In this document: piece by piece, positions 35,360-43,717 of the stretch
How positions within the stretch are numbered: the first letter of the stretch is position 1
Layout of the letters: each line of letters starts with the position of its first letter
NCBI GenBank assembly: GCA_018433975.1
Contig: JAHDQE010000041.1
Location: forward strand, 1-64,000
Origin: Ornatilinea sp.
GTDB taxonomy: Bacteria > Chloroflexota > Anaerolineae > Anaerolineales > Anaerolineaceae
DNA length: 64,000 nt
Direction: 5' to 3'
Translations under genes and position numbers: made by a program
Notes under the pieces: model-generated
What the model was told of the DNA's origin: nothing
The model's database searches: none
The model's input: the letters and a program-made list of their open reading frames with translations, nothing else

Positions 35360-35977
35360 ATGCACAAAGTTGTTCCTCTTTCAATTGAAGTAATTTACTA
35401 TGAAGATCCGCCCATTTTGAAATTGATCAAAGCGAATTTGGATCTGGAGCGTATTCCATTTCAGGTTACTCAAAAGAGTTCGAAAGAGGGTCGATCCTTT
35501 GAATTCAGAATAAAAGCTGATTCAATCGAAGTCCTGGATGAATATATCCTGAAGCCAATGCAGAATCCCGTCCAGGACGATTTTGATTGGTTTAAAAGAC
35601 TCAAAGATTATTGGATTTCCGATCAGGAATTCAATTTGTTGATCAAAATTAAAAAAGAAGATATCCGTATTGCCGCACCTCTGAAAGTGGATCTGGAGGC
35701 AATTTCAGCAATCTGGATATTGATTAAAAAGGCGTTGGATATTATCTTGATGGAAGAACGCGTGGATATCGTTACTTATATGCGGCTTACTTCAAAAAGC
35801 GATGGGAAGTTTTCAATTGTATCTTACAGGCATGATCAGCCAGATAGAATTGTCAATGTGGATATTGCTAAAGCGATTAAAACACCTTCAAACCAACTCA
35901 TCAATACTTATTATGATTCACCCAGCCGGTTGGGAAAATGGCATAAGGGTGAAAAATGGCGCAACATCGATTATTAG
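35360..35977 (+). CDS. uncharacterised 205-residue protein
   Basis: I do not recognise this family. The product has no signal peptide and no transmembrane helix; it is rich in Lys, Ile and Asp with regular alternation of strands and helices. A central part (RLKDYWISDQEFNLLIKIKK) is followed by a hydrophobic helix (AISAIWILIKKALDIILM). GC and codon use are lower than for the housekeeping neighbours. It has its own promoter with a palindrome and stands alone between the flippase-like gene and a GNAT gene. Orphan or fast-evolving gene; function unknown. Confidence 0.6.
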   Translation: MHKVVPLSIEVIYYEDPPILKLIKANLDLERIPFQVTQKSSKEGRSFEFRIKADSIEVLDEYILKPMQNPVQDDFDWFKRLKDYWISDQEFNLLIKIKKEDIRIAAPLKVDLEAISAIWILIKKALDIILMEERVDIVTYMRLTSKSDGKFSIVSYRHDQPDRIVNVDIAKAIKTPSNQLINTYYDSPSRLGKWHKGEKWRNIDY

Positions 35978-36176
35978 TTTTGGACCGGACGCTTGAATTA
36001 TTCTCTTTGTACCCCGTCTGTTCTTTCGGTATGGTGATTCTAAGAATTTTTTCGGGCTCAGATGAGGCAGGAAATCCAAAAGCTTGCTAACAGCTTTAAG
36101 ATGAATACTTTATTGGTGAAGCAAATCGTATCAGGGTCTTATTTTACCAGCCACTCTATTTAAGGAAGGATAAAGT

Positions 36177-36575
36177 ATGCTTCGATTAGCGTCTCACATT
36201 GATCTTGAACAAATTATTGATTTAATCGATTCTGCGCCGGGAATGCGCCAGGATTATTGGAGAGAAGGCGCCATTGAGCAGGCAATTGATATGTCCGATG
36301 GTCTGGCCTTCGTATGGGAGGAAGAGAGCGATATTCTTGGCTTTATCTGCGCCCATGATTTTGGCTTCAGGGGATATATGAGCATTCTGGTCGTTGCTGA
36401 AAATGCCCGGGGTAAGGGGGTCGGGACGCAATTGGTCCGGCAAGTTGAAAACGAGCTGGCAGCGCGTGGTTGTACGATCATTATTTCAGATGTCATGAAA
36501 AATGCAGAGAATTTCTTCCGTCATCTGGATTATAAAGAGCCGGAGTCGATTTTGTTGTATAAGAAGTTAATGTAG
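36177..36575 (+). CDS. GNAT-family N-acetyltransferase
   Basis: 132 residues, short for the family but complete. The acetyl-CoA-binding segment is SILVVAENARGKGVGTQLV (about 78-96, with the Gln/Arg-x-x-Gly-x-Gly pattern as RGKGVG). NAENFFRHLDYKEPESI near the C terminus is the usual closing strand. Substrate unknown. SD AAGGA lies a few bases before the ATG. Preceded by about 200 bp without a gene. Confidence 0.82.
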   Translation: MLRLASHIDLEQIIDLIDSAPGMRQDYWREGAIEQAIDMSDGLAFVWEEESDILGFICAHDFGFRGYMSILVVAENARGKGVGTQLVRQVENELAARGCTIIISDVMKNAENFFRHLDYKEPESILLYKKLM

Positions 36576-36654
36576 AAAATGTTGCCGGTTTTGTGAACGA
36601 TCGCTTATGATTGAAATTATTAATATCAAAGCGTTAGAAAGGAGATTTTAATAA

Positions 36655-36864
36655 ATGGGCGCTCATGTGTATAAAAAAATTGAGTTGGTTGGAACCTCTA
36701 AAGTTAGTCTCGAAGATGCTATTAAAACCGCCGTGGCGAAAGCATCTGAAACCGTTAAAGATTTGAGGTGGTTTGAGGTAGTTGAAACGCGCGGGCAAAT
36801 TGAAGATGGGGTAATTGCTTACTGGCAGGTGACAGTAAAAATTGGTTTCACCGTGCAAGATTAA
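36655..36864 (+). CDS. dodecin (flavin-binding protein)
   Basis: 69 residues, the typical length. The sequence KKIELVGTSKVSLEDAIKTA, followed by the flavin-stacking Trp39 in DLRWFEVVETRG and a closing strand, is diagnostic. Dodecins form 12-mers that store riboflavin or FMN and protect the cell from free flavin. SD AAAGGAG lies 11 bases before the ATG. A small convergent gene follows at 37001. Confidence 0.93.
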   Translation: MGAHVYKKIELVGTSKVSLEDAIKTAVAKASETVKDLRWFEVVETRGQIEDGVIAYWQVTVKIGFTVQD

Positions 36865-36941
36865 TTGGGGGCATCCCCACATGGATGATTGAAGCCGGAT
36901 TAATCAATTTCAGTTAATTTTATTCAATAGCCGGATTAGTG

Positions 36942-36971
36942 AGAGGACTCTAAAAGAAAACAGGGTCCTCT
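36942..36971. terminator. possible terminator between dodecin and the 43-residue gene
   Basis: AGAGGAC (36942-36948) pairs with GTCCTCT (36965-36971) around a 16-base A-rich loop. The stem is short and the T-run poor, so it is a weak candidate. Confidence 0.35.
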
Positions 36972-37000
36972 TCCTGCATCAGCCAGAAAGTTCCATGGAT

Positions 37001-37132
37001 CTACCGGATTACTGCCGCCAAAATCATGGAAAGGATGACCAATACGGCGAGCATCCCAAAGAAAATTTGCTGCATCTTTTGTTTGCGTTGATGATAGTTT
37101 TTTCCGGAAGATTTTTGTTCTTTTTCAGCCAT
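37001..37132 (-). CDS. one-helix microprotein, 43 residues
   Basis: ATG at 37132-37130 with SD TGGAGAAG; stop TAG at 37003-37001. The product begins MAEKEQKSSGKNYHQRKQKM and continues into a single transmembrane helix (about 23-42). A basic cytoplasmic head plus one helix is typical of small membrane proteins that attach to a complex. It is too short for most gene finders but has a good SD and a protein-like composition. Family not identified. Confidence 0.6.
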   Translation of the reverse strand: MAEKEQKSSGKNYHQRKQKMQQIFFGMLAVLVILSMILAAVIR

Positions 37133-37253
37133 AAACTTCTCCAAAAATTTAATTTATCTTTTGCAGAGATTCTGTAAGACTAATTTTATCCCGAATTTCT
37201 TGTTGTTTGGGTTAAAAAATTTAAGTCTTTTATGAGTATGCTATTTTGGCTGC

Positions 37254-37259
37254 TGTATA
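37254..37259 (+). promoter_or_regulatory. -10 box of the MscS-type gene
   Basis: TATAAT 42 bp upstream of the MscS start; no convincing -35 element. The SD AAGGAG (about 37289-37294) precedes the ATG. Confidence 0.4.
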
Positions 37260-37300
37260 ATGGAGGGGAGATTTGCAGTTCATTTTAAGGAGTAAGTAAA

Positions 37301-38353
37301 ATGGGGTATTTGCAAGCAATTCTATCGGGACACCTGATAACTCCCTATTTAAGAGCCCTGGTGGTAGCGATAGGAATTATGATTATTTTGCAGGTTATTA
37401 AAAAATTTTTTATAAAAAAACTATCCGATCTTGCAAAAAAAACATCGTCCGATCTGGATGATTTTGTGATCAAATTGATCACGGACACCCGAGGTCTTTT
37501 CCTGGCAGCGTTGTCTATTTACATCGGCACAAGGCTGTTGACATTGCCGGATGTCCTGAAAGAAACGATTCACCTTGTAATGGTTTTAATTTTGCTGCTG
37601 CAGATGGGTTTTTGGATTAACAGCCTGATCAATTATTTAATCCAAAAGCAAGTTCAGAAAGTAAGTGATGAAAATTCTGCCAGTCAGGCGACAACATTAA
37701 GCTCTCTTGGGACCGTAGCAAAAGGTGTGGTCTGGGCGGTTGTCGTTGTGCTGGCGCTGGATAATATTCCCGGAATTGAGATCGGAACTTTAATCGCCAG
37801 CCTGGGAATTACGGGAATTGCCGTTGGGCTGGCAGTCCAGAGTATTTTAAGCGACCTGTTTGCTTCGCTTTCGATTGCGCTGGATAAACCCTTTGTAATT
37901 GGAGATTCGATTTCTGTGGGAGATTTTACCGGGACGATTGAAAAAGTCGGGCTGAAATCTACACGAGTTCGAAGTATTATGGGGGAGCAGCTTGTTTTTT
38001 CAAATTCCGACCTGTTGTCGAGCCGGATCAAAAATTATCGGCGGATGAATCGGCGCACGGTTATTTTATCTTTGGGGGTGTCTTATGACACCCCGTACGA
38101 GAAAGTCAAAGCGATTCCCCACAAGGTTGAAGGACTTATCCGGGAGATCAAGCAAACTACTTTTTCCCGTGCGCATCTGAAGGAATTTGGGGAATCAGCG
38201 TTAAACTTTGAAATCGTTTATTGGATTGAAAGTTCAGATTACTCTTTGTTCATGGATATTCAACAACAAGTAGGATTGGAAATCCTTAAACTGTTTGGTG
38301 AAGAAGGAATTGAATTCGCTTATCCTACCCGAACAGTGATTCTGGAAAAATAA
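37301..38353 (+). CDS. MscS-family mechanosensitive ion channel
   Basis: 350 residues: three to four N-terminal transmembrane helices (about 12-135), the pore helix TM3 with its Gly/Ala pattern (SLGITGIAVGLAVQSILSDL, about 168-187), the beta domain IGDSISVGDFTGTIEKVGL and a C-terminal alpha/beta vestibule domain. Such channels release solutes on hypo-osmotic shock. Monocistronic, with its own terminator. Confidence 0.93.
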   Translation: MGYLQAILSGHLITPYLRALVVAIGIMIILQVIKKFFIKKLSDLAKKTSSDLDDFVIKLITDTRGLFLAALSIYIGTRLLTLPDVLKETIHLVMVLILLLQMGFWINSLINYLIQKQVQKVSDENSASQATTLSSLGTVAKGVVWAVVVVLALDNIPGIEIGTLIASLGITGIAVGLAVQSILSDLFASLSIALDKPFVIGDSISVGDFTGTIEKVGLKSTRVRSIMGEQLVFSNSDLLSSRIKNYRRMNRRTVILSLGVSYDTPYEKVKAIPHKVEGLIREIKQTTFSRAHLKEFGESALNFEIVYWIESSDYSLFMDIQQQVGLEILKLFGEEGIEFAYPTRTVILEK

Positions 38354-38378
38354 ATTTCTTTCATTGTCCGGAATGCCG

Positions 38379-38412
38379 CAAGCCTGAGGTGAAACCCCCT
38401 CGGGCTTGTTTC
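38379..38412 (+). terminator. terminator of the MscS-type gene
   Basis: An 11-bp stem with one G-T pair (38379-38389 with 38398-38408) is followed by TTT, 25 bp after the stop. Confidence 0.7.
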
Positions 38413-38699
38413 ATATTCCGGGCTTTTTTTCAACGGATGGATGAAAGTCACTGAAATTCCATTATTGTAATGTTTATACGGTTTCGAATGAGTTGATTCA
38501 AAATGTTGGTATAATTCCCGCAATTGCCATTTTTTTTGGTAGTCAAAATTGATTTAAGAGATGGAACTCTGGCAATTTGGATAGGATGGTTTGGATGTCA
38601 GGGTCAGGGAGTTTTTTAAACGAACAGGGGGGGTATTCAGCTTGTGTGCTTTAATGGGTGTTTTCGAAGCACATTTTTTCACGCCTTGATGAGGTGCTT
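38413..38699. other. leader region of the carboxyltransferase gene
   Basis: An extended -10 element (TG at 38507-38508, TATAAT at 38510-38515) would give a leader of about 180 bases before the ATG at 38700. No riboswitch fold is recognised in the leader. Confidence 0.4.
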
Positions 38700-40220
38700 A
38701 TGTCTAGAAAGATAAAATTCAATGATCTTACACTCCGGGATGGACAGCAGAGCCTTGCAGCAACCCGTATGACAACGGAACAGGCTTTACGGGTTTTGCC
38801 CTTGATTGACCGAGCGGGGTTTGAGACCATCGAGTTGTGGGGCGGGGCAACTCTTGATAGCTGTATTCGGTTTCTGAATGAAAATCCCTGGGAGCGTTTG
38901 GAGATCTATGCCGATTGTCTGGGCGGTCCTGCTAAAATTCAGGCGTTGTTAAGGGGACAAAACCTCTTTGCTTATCAGCCCTATCCCGATGATCTGGTAA
39001 TTGCATTTATCAAAGAAGCCGTCCACTCCGGAGTGGGTGTGATGCGGATCTTTGATGCGTTGAACGATTGGCGTAACCTGCAAATTGCATTGATTGCCAG
39101 CAAGGCCTATGGAGCCCGGGTTGAAGCAGCGATGTCTTACACCGTGAGTCCGGTCCATACTGTGGAATATTATGTGGATTTTGCACGAAAGCTGGAAGAT
39201 GAAGGAGCAGACCAGATCGCGATTAAGGACATGGCCGGGCTGCTGCATCCTTCGGATGCTTTAGGGCTGGTGCGCAGCTTGAAAAGACACTGTTCTGTTC
39301 CAATTACCATGCACAGCCATACCACAACAGGGGTCGGATTGTTGAATCTGGTGGTGGCAATGCATGCAGGGGCAGACGCTGTGGACAGCGCGATTACGCC
39401 TTTTGCGGGGGGACCTTCTCATTCTCCGGTGGAAGTACTGATCGTCTTTGCGGAGGAGATGGGATTAGATCATGGTTTGGATAAAGGTCTGGTCCTTCAA
39501 GCTCAGGCCCGATTGTTTGAAATTATGGACGAACTGAAAGAGAACAATCCATATTATACAAAATATTATCGACCGGTCCATTTTGATGACGTGGACCGAG
39601 AGATTATCAGGAAGATATTGAGTTTAATTGAACAGGCAGAGGACACGGCGATGGAAGAGGCTTTGACTCTTTCTCGCCAGCTTTTGGTAGACCTGGGGTA
39701 TCCGGAGCATGACGACCGGATCTTCAAGTCTCAGATTCCGGGGGGCATGTTGACGAACCTCCAAAACCAGTTAAAACAAATGGGCCAGCTGGACATGCTG
39801 GATAAAGTAATGCAGGAAGTTCCACGCGTCCGAGAGGATGTTGGTTTTGTGCCGCTGGTGACCCCCACCAGTCAGATTGTGGGTTCTCAGGCAGCATTCA
39901 ATGTGATGTATGGCGCGCGGTATTCATTCGTTTCAAATGAGTTCAGGATGCTTTTGCGTGGGGAATTTGGCCGTACTCCAATTCCTCCGAACCCTGAAAT
40001 TGTAAGTCAGATATTAGGAGACCGGGATGCCCCCAAACCTTACCGTCCTGCTTCTTATCTGAAACCGGTTATGGAAGATGATTACCGGCTTCCGTTTGTC
40101 CGCACTCAGAAGGATTTGCTGCTGCATTTGATGCTTGGGAAGGCAGCGGATGATTTTCTGCAGCGCCCGCGCTCTATAAAAGTGGATCTGAATGAATTCG
40201 CGGACCGAATGCCTGGTTAA
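38700..40220 (+). CDS. biotin-dependent carboxyltransferase subunit (pyruvate carboxylase B / oxaloacetate decarboxylase alpha type)
   Basis: The ATG at 38700 is preceded by GAGGTG; the frame is open 14 codons further up without SD. The 506-residue product has the HMGL-like TIM barrel with LTLRDGQQS (substrate/metal site), AIKDMAGLL (carboxylated Lys) and MHSHTTTG (metal His pair), then the conserved carboxylase domain to PGGMLTNLQNQL and beyond. It moves CO2 between biotin and pyruvate/oxaloacetate or a similar acceptor. It lacks a biotin-carrier domain, so a separate BCCP and biotin carboxylase must be encoded elsewhere. Monocistronic with a terminator. Confidence 0.92.
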   Translation: MSRKIKFNDLTLRDGQQSLAATRMTTEQALRVLPLIDRAGFETIELWGGATLDSCIRFLNENPWERLEIYADCLGGPAKIQALLRGQNLFAYQPYPDDLVIAFIKEAVHSGVGVMRIFDALNDWRNLQIALIASKAYGARVEAAMSYTVSPVHTVEYYVDFARKLEDEGADQIAIKDMAGLLHPSDALGLVRSLKRHCSVPITMHSHTTTGVGLLNLVVAMHAGADAVDSAITPFAGGPSHSPVEVLIVFAEEMGLDHGLDKGLVLQAQARLFEIMDELKENNPYYTKYYRPVHFDDVDREIIRKILSLIEQAEDTAMEEALTLSRQLLVDLGYPEHDDRIFKSQIPGGMLTNLQNQLKQMGQLDMLDKVMQEVPRVREDVGFVPLVTPTSQIVGSQAAFNVMYGARYSFVSNEFRMLLRGEFGRTPIPPNPEIVSQILGDRDAPKPYRPASYLKPVMEDDYRLPFVRTQKDLLLHLMLGKAADDFLQRPRSIKVDLNEFADRMPG

Positions 40221-40249
40221 CTTGTTGGATGATTTCTCTGTTCTATATG

Positions 40250-40286
40250 ACACCAACCCAGGATCTGTTTCCGGGGTTGGTGTTTT
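40250..40286 (+). terminator. terminator of the carboxyltransferase gene
   Basis: A 10-bp perfect stem (40250-40259 with 40274-40283) is followed by TTTT, 30 bp after the stop. Confidence 0.8.
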
Positions 40287-40661
40287 CTTTCTTTGTTTCA
40301 GTCGCGTGCCTGTACCGGGAGTTCCATAAATTCAAGTTCCGTATCCTGTAAATGCTCCCGGATGGGGTGGATGGACTATGGCGGATAGGTTAAAAAAGGC
40401 TCCCTTTCTCATATTTCAGGGGGGAGGGAAATGAGAAAGGGATGGTTTGTACTTCGGACTTGAGTATAGCACGAAAAGCTGCTGAATTCAATATAAATAT
40501 TTTTGAGCGCTGCCTTCCTGCCCGGACAGACCATTCAACTTTGAGGATGAATTAAAAATATTTCATGATTGGCCTGTAATCTGTATGTTGAGAGTAAACC
40601 AGTTGTTGTAAAATAGAGATAAATCGTTCTTTAGTATGGATGCATCAGAAGGAGAAATACA
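40287..40661. other. intergenic region with a large hairpin
   Basis: Contains an 11-bp perfect stem, CCCTTTCTCAT (40402-40412) with ATGAGAAAGGG (40431-40441), around an 18-base purine-rich loop and without a T-run. It also has a possible promoter TTGAGA (40588-40593) / TAAAAT (40609-40614) with a short 15-bp spacer before the next gene. No coding sequence is evident. Confidence 0.45.
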
Positions 40662-41264
40662 ATGGATTTTATCCTGCCGGGCATTCTATTGGCTTCGGGA
40701 ATAGTTGTTTGTTTCCTGGGTGGAAATTCATTCAAGTCCACCCCATTTATCGGTGGTTTTCTGTTGGGTGGGTCTCTTGCGGTGTATGCTGCCGGCTTTT
40801 TTGTGAATTCACTACAGGAGTGGGGAGCTTTTTCCCCCTACATTATCTACGCAGCAGGAGGAATCGTTGGAGGGCTTATCGCGAAACCTCTGTATATGGT
40901 GATGGTGGTGATCAGTGGAGGTGCTCTGGGAGCACTTCTGGGACTTGGTCTGGGTTTTGTAATTAATTTGCAGGGCGATCCTCAGATGTTAAAACAGATC
41001 GATCTGGTCATACGACCTTTCGATGTATTGACTCTGTGGTTAATGATCATTTTTGCGCTGGTCCTGGCTATTGTTTCTTTGTTGTTTGACGAATTCATGC
41101 TGCTGGTATCTACCGCTTTTATTGGTTCTGCGGTGGTTATTTCCAGCATTACCGGTTTATTGGCAGGCAGTATTCCTCTTATGCAAAATGTTGTGGCGGT
41201 CTTTTTTGCCTGGTTTGTGGTTGGCCTGGCCGGATTGGTGTATCAAAACAACAATCTGGATTGA
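40662..41264 (+). CDS. multi-pass membrane protein, DUF4203-like
   Basis: 200 residues, almost entirely hydrophobic, with about seven Gly/Ala-rich transmembrane helices (for example ILLASGIVVCFLGG and GGALGALLGLGLGFVI). The repeating Gly-rich helix pairs match the DUF4203/TM7S3-like class of unknown function. The SD AAGGAG lies 8 bases before the ATG at 40662. It is monocistronic, flanked by terminators on both sides. Function unknown. Confidence 0.75.
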   Translation: MDFILPGILLASGIVVCFLGGNSFKSTPFIGGFLLGGSLAVYAAGFFVNSLQEWGAFSPYIIYAAGGIVGGLIAKPLYMVMVVISGGALGALLGLGLGFVINLQGDPQMLKQIDLVIRPFDVLTLWLMIIFALVLAIVSLLFDEFMLLVSTAFIGSAVVISSITGLLAGSIPLMQNVVAVFFAWFVVGLAGLVYQNNNLD

Positions 41265-41286
41265 TATTTCATCCTGATAAGTGGAC

Positions 41287-41327
41287 AAAACGACTCTTCT
41301 TGTGAAAACAGGGAGTCGTTTTTATTT
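41287..41327 (+). terminator. terminator of the DUF4203-like gene
   Basis: A 10-bp perfect stem (41287-41296 with 41313-41322) is followed by a T-rich run ending near 41327. Confidence 0.8.
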
Positions 41328-41431
41328 TGGTCGATGAAATTCTTAAAGCCTGGATGCGGAATGTATCTCTATTGATTCGTCAAGTATAATTGTGCAATGT
41401 ATGAAAAATTGTTTGAAAGAAGGATTATTGC

Positions 41432-42655
41432 ATGTCAGTAGTAGACCGCTTTTTAAATTATGTAAAAATTGATACTCAATCCACGGAGCATTCCGATTCT
41501 ATCCCGAGCACCTTAAAACAATTGGACCTGGCGCACTTATTGGTTAGAGAGCTGCAGGAAATGGGCGTTAAAGAAGTTGATTTGGACGCAAACGGTTATA
41601 TCATCGCCCATTTACCCTCAAATCTGGATAAGCAAGTCCCAGCGATTGGTTTTGTGGCCCACATGGATACTTCGCCGGAGATATCGGGTAAAGATGTCAA
41701 ACCACAGATTCTGGAGAATTATGATGGTGAAGATATTGTGCTCGATAAATCGAAAAACGTGGTTTTATCCCCGTCCGATTTTCCGGAACTTGAACTGTAT
41801 ATCGGACAGACGCTGATCACCACAGATGGGACCACATTGCTTGGGGCAGATGACAAAGCAGGTGTGGCCGAGATTATGACGGCTGTGGAATATTTAATAA
41901 CGCATCCGGAATTTCCTCACGGCCGTATTTGTATTGGTTTTACGCCGGATGAAGAAACCGGCCACGGAGTCGATTTCTTTGATGTAAAAAAGTTTGGAGC
42001 CGATCTGGCCTATACTGTTGATGGGGGTCGGTTGGGTGAGCTGGAATATGAAAACTTTAACGCCGCCGGTGCTGCGGTTTTTATTCAGGGAAGGAACATT
42101 CATCCCGGTTCAGCCAAAAACAAGATGATTAATGCGATTCTGATTGCTGCAGAATTTAATGGCTTGCTGCCCGAGAATGAACGCCCGGGATATACGGAAG
42201 GGTATGAAGGTTTTTATCATCTCTTAGAGTTTAATGGAGCGGTGGAAGAAGCCAAACTCAGCTATATTATCCGCGACCATGATCGTGAAAAGTTTGAAGC
42301 CAAAAAAGCGCTTTTTAACGCGGCGATCCAATTTATTAACGCAAAATATGGAGAAGGCACAATCCGGGCGGATGTGCAGGACCAGTACTACAATATGAAA
42401 GAGAAGATCCTTCCGGTGATGGATGTTATTGAAGTGGCCGACCAGGCCATGCGGGAAGCCGGTGTGACTCCAATTGTCCGGCCCATCCGGGGGGGGACAG
42501 ATGGCGCAAAGTTGTCTTATATGGGACTTCCTACACCGAACATTTTTAGTGGTGGGCACAATTTCCACGGTAAGTACGAGTACATTCCGGTTGAATCGAT
42601 GGAGAAAGCCGTCGAAGTTGTTTTGAATATCATCCGTCTATATTCCGAAAAATGA
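41432..42655 (+). CDS. pepT: peptidase T (tripeptide aminopeptidase, M20B)
   Basis: 407 residues, the normal length. The di-zinc site is complete: VAHMDTSP, LLGADDKAG, FTPDEETGHG, TVDGG and the C-terminal GGHNFHGKYEYIP. The enzyme removes the N-terminal residue of tripeptides in the cytoplasm. A TATAAT lies at 41385-41390, with an SD GAAGGA before the ATG. Stand-alone gene closed by a strong terminator. Confidence 0.95.
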   Translation: MSVVDRFLNYVKIDTQSTEHSDSIPSTLKQLDLAHLLVRELQEMGVKEVDLDANGYIIAHLPSNLDKQVPAIGFVAHMDTSPEISGKDVKPQILENYDGEDIVLDKSKNVVLSPSDFPELELYIGQTLITTDGTTLLGADDKAGVAEIMTAVEYLITHPEFPHGRICIGFTPDEETGHGVDFFDVKKFGADLAYTVDGGRLGELEYENFNAAGAAVFIQGRNIHPGSAKNKMINAILIAAEFNGLLPENERPGYTEGYEGFYHLLEFNGAVEEAKLSYIIRDHDREKFEAKKALFNAAIQFINAKYGEGTIRADVQDQYYNMKEKILPVMDVIEVADQAMREAGVTPIVRPIRGGTDGAKLSYMGLPTPNIFSGGHNFHGKYEYIPVESMEKAVEVVLNIIRLYSEK

Positions 42656-42674
42656 AATCGAGAATGCTTGTTTT

Positions 42675-42704
42675 AAACCGTGCTTTTCGGAGCACGGTTT
42701 TTTT
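42675..42704 (+). terminator. terminator of pepT
   Basis: A 10-bp perfect stem (42675-42684 with 42691-42700), loop TTTCGG, T-run to 42704. Confidence 0.9.
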
Positions 42705-42898
42705 ATGTTAAAAAGCTTTTGAAAGCAATTTTTTCTCGATGAAGATGTTATCAATAATTTTCTTGCACAAACCTTATTCATCCTGCTTGATAATTTGCAG
42801 CAAATCTGACATTCTAAAAGCGTAACGAATTGTTTAAAGCCGGGTTATTAATAGAAAGTTTGATTAAGAGAAAATTAACGGCAGAAAAGGAGGTCGTA

Positions 42899-43024
42899 AT
42901 GGGTGGATGGATCGTTGGTTTCAGTATTTTCTTGATTACCATGTGGTCTGGCCTGTATCGGCGAATCGCTGCTGTGGATGAAGAACTGGAGCAGGAAAGT
43001 ACGCCGGATGGCTCTAAGGATTAA
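42899..43024 (+). CDS. one-helix microprotein, 41 residues
   Basis: The ATG at 42899 has a near-perfect SD (AAAGGAGG, 6 bases away). The product starts MGGWIVGFSIFLITMWSGLY, a single membrane helix, and ends in an acidic tail (VDEELEQES). The frame is open upstream to 42830, but the SD decides the start. Downstream, 43025-43200 has no clear gene before a terminator. Family unknown; likely a small membrane-complex subunit or a stress peptide. Confidence 0.6.
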   Translation: MGGWIVGFSIFLITMWSGLYRRIAAVDEELEQESTPDGSKD

Positions 43025-43202
43025 GTTCCTGACCAGAAAGACCCCGGAATCGATGCCGGAATCGACCGAAAAGCCAAACTATTCCGGAATTAAGTGCCTT
43101 TGGGATCCGTTTTTTGGCAAATGACTTCCTGATGCGCCTGCTGCACAACCTGTTTCTGGGGTATTTGGTTTATCTCCCTTTATTCCTGACAGGAATTTTA
43201 TG

Positions 43203-43225
43203 AAGCCCGGAAGGGCTTTTTTTAT
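43203..43225 (+). terminator. intrinsic terminator
   Basis: AAGCCC (43203-43208), loop GGAA, GGGCTT (43213-43218), then a T-run. It closes the transcript of the 41-residue gene and isolates the RNA gene that follows. Confidence 0.8.
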
Positions 43226-43362
43226 TTTATGAGCAGAAAATTTGATCCGCGAAAAAAGGAAGTTCAACTGAGAAATTAATTTTACAAAAAGGCTGTGAGA
43301 AAAGAAGCGGACGGCAGAAAAAAGGGTGAATAGAACGCCAGCTAAGAGTTATTTACACGTTA

Positions 43363-43391
43363 TTGACTCCAAAATGGATTCTTTCTATAAT
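43363..43391 (+). promoter_or_regulatory. strong promoter of the candidate RNA gene
   Basis: TTGACT (43363-43368) and TATAAT (43386-43391) are separated by 17 bp, near-consensus. Expected start near 43398, where no open reading frame with an SD begins. Confidence 0.75.
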
Positions 43392-43397
43392 GAAATT

Positions 43398-43711
43398 ACA
43401 GGGAGTTCCGAGAAATTAGAACCTGGGCTGTGGTATAAGCCAATATGGTGTTTCCGGACAAGCCCCGTACGGCTTAGGTGGATCGTGAAAAACAAAATAT
43501 CGGCGAACTTTCACGAATTCGTTTTGGCAGTGGGAGAATGTACAGTGAGTTTTCCTGTCGACATTCACAGCAAAGCGAGAGTGAGATCCTGATTAGAGAT
43601 TTCATAGACCGCAAAAAGCTGGTTATTGAGATCTGAGGAGCCACCATCCAGGTAAGAAGGTTACTTGGGACCCCTGATAATTCAATCCCTGAGAGGTTAA
43701 TCTCAGGGATT
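43398..43711 (+). ncRNA. candidate structured non-coding RNA, class unknown
   Basis: Behind the promoter lies about 300 bp without a credible gene but with many helices. AAGCC/GGCTT is at 43460-43464 and 43471-43475. CGTGAAA/TTTCACG is at 43484-43490 and 43509-43515. GAATGTACAG/CTGT+ACATTC is at 43536-43545 and 43555-43566. A 14-position stem with one 2-nt internal loop is at 43597-43610 and 43621-43634. CCAGGTAA/TTACTTGG is at 43648-43655 and 43661-43668. CAGGG (43399-43403) can pair with CCCTG (43672-43676) to close the molecule. The stem-loop at 43684-43711 would end it. I see none of the hallmark sequences of RNase P RNA, tmRNA, SRP RNA or a single-rod 6S RNA. Confidence 0.6.
43684..43711. 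terminator. bidirectional hairpin between RNA gene and hpt
   Basis: A 10-bp perfect stem (43684-43693 with 43702-43711) with an 8-base loop. AT-rich tails occur on both sides, so it can end both the RNA gene (plus) and hpt (minus). Confidence 0.65.
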
Positions 43712-43717
43712 AATTAT

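Noticed and set aside
36995..37177. 60-codon plus-strand frame after dodecin
   Set aside because: It covers the minus-strand 43-residue gene, which has the better SD and a clean membrane helix.
43025..43200. Further small gene between the 41-residue gene and the terminator
   Set aside because: A 57-codon stop-to-stop frame exists but has no early start codon or SD, so I do not call it.
43326..43592. 88-codon open frame in the region of the candidate RNA
   Set aside because: It has no SD, overlaps the -35/-10 promoter, and its codon pattern is not protein-like; the helices explain the sequence better.
43398..43680. RNase P RNA, tmRNA, SRP RNA or 6S RNA
   Set aside because: Hallmark sequences of the first three are missing, and the series of separate hairpins does not fit the single rod of 6S. 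A covariance search would be decisive.
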